Positions 7,993-9,786 of a stretch of 9,786 bases of DNA are shown here, piece after piece (position 1 is the stretch's first letter; every line of letters starts with the position of its first letter). The notes under the pieces are model-generated. The model saw only the letters and a list, made by a program, of their open reading frames with translations. It was not told where the DNA came from and ran no database searches. Where the stretch lies: positions 1 to 9,786 of the forward strand of contig CALIIG010000320.1 of assembly GCA_938018155.1 (NCBI GenBank), read 5' to 3'. Position numbers and translations under genes: made by a program. The stretch is from an uncultured Prevotella sp. (GTDB lineage Bacteria; Bacteroidota; Bacteroidia; Bacteroidales; Bacteroidaceae).

Positions 7993-8071
7993 CTGGCTTT
8001 ATATATCTTTTTGGCATATTACTTGCTTTCTTATTATGGGATAAATTGAATAAGAATATAATAACTTTATA

Positions 8072-8080
8072 AGAAAGGGA
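8072..8080 (+). promoter_or_regulatory. clpC: Shine-Dalgarno-like purine stretch before clpC
   Basis: AGAAAGGGA ends nine bases before the ATG at 8090 and supports that start. Such a stretch is notable because addA has none. The rest of the 97-base addB-clpC spacer is AT-rich. I see no convincing terminator and no CIRCE-type inverted repeat in it. A TAACTTTA at 8062-8069 resembles the -7 element but lacks a well-spaced -33 partner. Confidence 0.4.
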
Positions 8081-8089
8081 TAATAAATA

Positions 8090-9786
8090 ATGACCAGTCA
8101 GTTCTCACCAAATGTATCTGAAGTTCTCGCTTTTAGCAGGGAAGAGGCGACCCGCCTGGCCAGCAGCTCGGTAGGTCCTGAACATTTGCTTTTGGCTATT
8201 CTTAGAGAAAAAAACAGCGTTATTATTGACGTGTTTAATCGTGTAGGCATCAATATAGAGAGTGTTAAGGAAGATTTAGAGAGTCGTATTCATGAAAATG
8301 TAGAACAGGGATTCAATAATACAGATGGGCTTGTTTTGAATAATAAGGCAAGCAACATCTTAAAACTCTCTGTTCTTGAGGCTCGTATTCAACATACACA
8401 AACTGTTGATGTTCAGCATTTGCTGTTAGCCATTCTGCACGATCAGGTTAATAATGGTGCCAAAGAGGTGTTAGAGTTTTATAATTTAAATTATGAGACA
8501 GCACTTCAATTGTTGCAAAAGCAAGCCACAACAGACACTTTAGAGCTTCCTGATGATGAAGAAGATTCTATGTTTGAAGAAAATCCGGAACCTTCAAAGA
8601 AAGCAAAATCAGCACATCATACAGCAACGGCAACTCAACAGCAGGGAAATAAGACTCCCGTTCTTGACAATTTCTCGGTCGATCTTACGCATGCAGCTGA
8701 AGAAGGTAAACTTGACCCTGTTGTCGGAAGGGAAAAAGAGATTCAACGTGTTGTTGAAATTCTTGGTCGTCGAAAGAAAAACAATCCAATACTTATTGGC
8801 GAACCGGGAGTAGGTAAAAGTGCAATTGTTGAAGGTTTAGCCCAGCTTATTGCTCGCCGTAAAACGTCACCGCTCTTGTTTAACAAAAGAGTGGTAAGCC
8901 TGGATATGACTGCAATCGTAGCCGGAACGAAATATCGTGGTCAGTTTGAGGAAAGAATCCGCGCTCTTCTTAAGGAGCTTGAGCAGAATCCGCAGATTAT
9001 AGTGTTCATCGATGAAATTCATACGCTGATAGGCGCAGGCTCTACACCTGGCAGCATGGACGCGGCAAATATCATGAAACCCGCCCTTGCCCGTGGCGTA
9101 ATACAGTGTATTGGTGCAACTACGCTTGACGAATATCGTAATTCCATCGAAAAGGACGGTGCACTGGAACGCCGTTTTCAGAAAGTCCTTGTAGAGCCGA
9201 CATCGGTAGATGAAACGCTTAAAATTCTTACAAACATAAAGAATCGCTACGAGGAACACCACCATGTTTCATACACGGACGATGCATTGAAAGCGTGTGT
9301 TAAATTGACAGACCGATACATTACAGACCGCTTCCTGCCTGATAAGGCCATCGACGCTTTGGATGAAGCGGGGTCACGTGTTCACTTACAGAGCGTAAGA
9401 ATTCCACAAGAGATAACAGACAAGGAGAAAGAAATAGAAGAAGTTAAGGTCAAAAAGCAAGCAGCTGTCCGTCATCAGAACTTTGAGCTGGCAGCAGGCT
9501 ACCGTGACAAACAGACCGAACTGGAACAACAGCTCAACGATTTACAAGGCCAGTGGCTGAAAGATGATTCAAAAAACCGGCAAATTATTACAGAGAGTGA
9601 GGTTGCCGATATCGTATCTATGATGACAGGCGTTCCTGTTCAGCGTATGGGAGAGGCTGAAAGTATTCGCCTTAAAGACATGGCACCTGATTTAGAAAAG
9701 GCTGTAATAGGTCAGAATCAGGCCATAGAGAAGATGGTTAAGGCCATACAGCGTAACCGTATCGGGCTTAAAGCTCCCAACCACCC
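8090..9786 (+). CDS. clpC: ClpC, AAA+ unfoldase of the Clp protease (3' end beyond window)
   Basis: This is the Hsp100 ATPase that unfolds proteins and threads them into ClpP in the cytoplasm. The frame is open from ATG 8090 to the window edge, 565 complete codons of a protein usually about 840 long. The N-terminal domain is a double Clp repeat ([24 protein letters not shown], then a second repeat with [11 protein letters not shown]). An acidic then His/Thr/Gln-rich linker covers about residues 147-185. The first ATPase domain has LDPVVGRE, Walker A GEPGVGKS (237-244), Walker B VFIDEIH (305-311) and arginine finger LERRF (359-363). A middle domain carries the UVR-like segment [12 protein letters not shown] (464-475), the mark of ClpC rather than ClpA; it is also much shorter than the ClpB coiled coil. 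MTGVPVQRM and [11 protein letters not shown] then open the second ATPase domain. Whether ClpP docking and the C-terminus are intact cannot be seen. It probably has its own promoter, though readthrough from addB is possible. Confidence 0.95.
   Translation, partial: MTSQFSPNVSEVLAFSREEATRLASSSVGPEHLLLAILREKNSVIIDVFNRVGINIESVKEDLESRIHENVEQGFNNTDGLVLNNKASNILKLSVLEARIQHTQTVDVQHLLLAILHDQVNNGAKEVLEFYNLNYETALQLLQKQATTDTLELPDDEEDSMFEENPEPSKKAKSAHHTATATQQQGNKTPVLDNFSVDLTHAAEEGKLDPVVGREKEIQRVVEILGRRKKNNPILIGEPGVGKSAIVEGLAQLIARRKTSPLLFNKRVVSLDMTAIVAGTKYRGQFEERIRALLKELEQNPQIIVFIDEIHTLIGAGSTPGSMDAANIMKPALARGVIQCIGATTLDEYRNSIEKDGALERRFQKVLVEPTSVDETLKILTNIKNRYEEHHHVSYTDDALKACVKLTDRYITDRFLPDKAIDALDEAGSRVHLQSVRIPQEITDKEKEIEEVKVKKQAAVRHQNFELAAGYRDKQTELEQQLNDLQGQWLKDDSKNRQIITESEVADIVSMMTGVPVQRMGEAESIRLKDMAPDLEKAVIGQNQAIEKMVKAIQRNRIGLKAPNH

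Noticed and set aside
8030..8069. A promoter for clpC around TAACTTTA (8062-8069) and TATAAT (8057-8062)
   Set aside because: No -33 element lies at the right distance, and the implied start would fall on the ribosome-binding stretch, so it is too weak to list as a feature.
7993..8089. A terminator between addB and clpC
   Set aside because: There are T runs but no stem of useful length. Readthrough cannot be excluded.
8553..9265. A + strand 86-codon ORF and a minus-strand 132-codon ORF inside clpC
   Set aside because: Both overlap the continuous clpC frame, which carries every expected ClpC motif through this interval.
1..9786. tRNA genes, CRISPR repeats, insertion-sequence ends or attachment sites
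   Set aside because: No cloverleaf-like segments, regularly spaced repeats, transposase frames or terminal inverted repeats were seen on either strand by eye.

Overview
The window reads as a chromosomal housekeeping segment of a member of the Bacteroidales, most likely a Prevotella-like Prevotellaceae. This is inferred from four things: an archaeal/eukaryal-type proline-tRNA ligase without an inserted editing domain, AddA/AddB sequences of the style seen in Bacteroidetes, few clear Shine-Dalgarno sequences, and AT-rich spacers. A TAnnTTT-type promoter-like box lies in one spacer. All genes lie on the + strand. I see no mobile element, CRISPR array, tRNA or rRNA.

Region 1-1414 is the 3' part of proS; its N-terminus lies upstream of the window. 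The frame is broken near its end. A TAA at 1294-1296 stops translation, and the remaining 38 family-like residues, ending in the expected C-terminal tyrosine, continue in the next frame to a stop at 1412-1414. A strong hairpin with a T-rich tail (1445-1500) ends the unit, and a second, weaker hairpin follows (1504-1530).

Region 1531-1708 is an AT-rich leader before the repair genes. It holds a promoter-like box, two short palindromes around GTAC and a possible 16-codon upstream ORF. Together with the terminator region it makes a gap of about 290 bases without a recognised gene.

Region 1709-7992 is a two-gene unit. A UvrD-type helicase with a C-terminal nuclease (AddA-like, 1107 aa) overlaps by ATGA with a second protein (AddB-like, 987 aa). 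The second protein has a helicase-derived N-terminal part without a visible Walker A motif and a nuclease domain with four cysteines placed like the AddB iron-sulfur site. They probably form one heterodimeric helicase-nuclease that processes double-strand breaks for RecA-dependent repair.

Region 8090-9786 is the 5' part of clpC, the AAA+ unfoldase that feeds the ClpP protease. It runs off the right edge just as the second ATPase domain begins. A 97-base spacer without a clear terminator separates it from addB.

I see no strong case for a wholly new system. The points most worth checking are the broken proS reading frame, the addA leader, and the A-then-B architecture of the nuclease pair.
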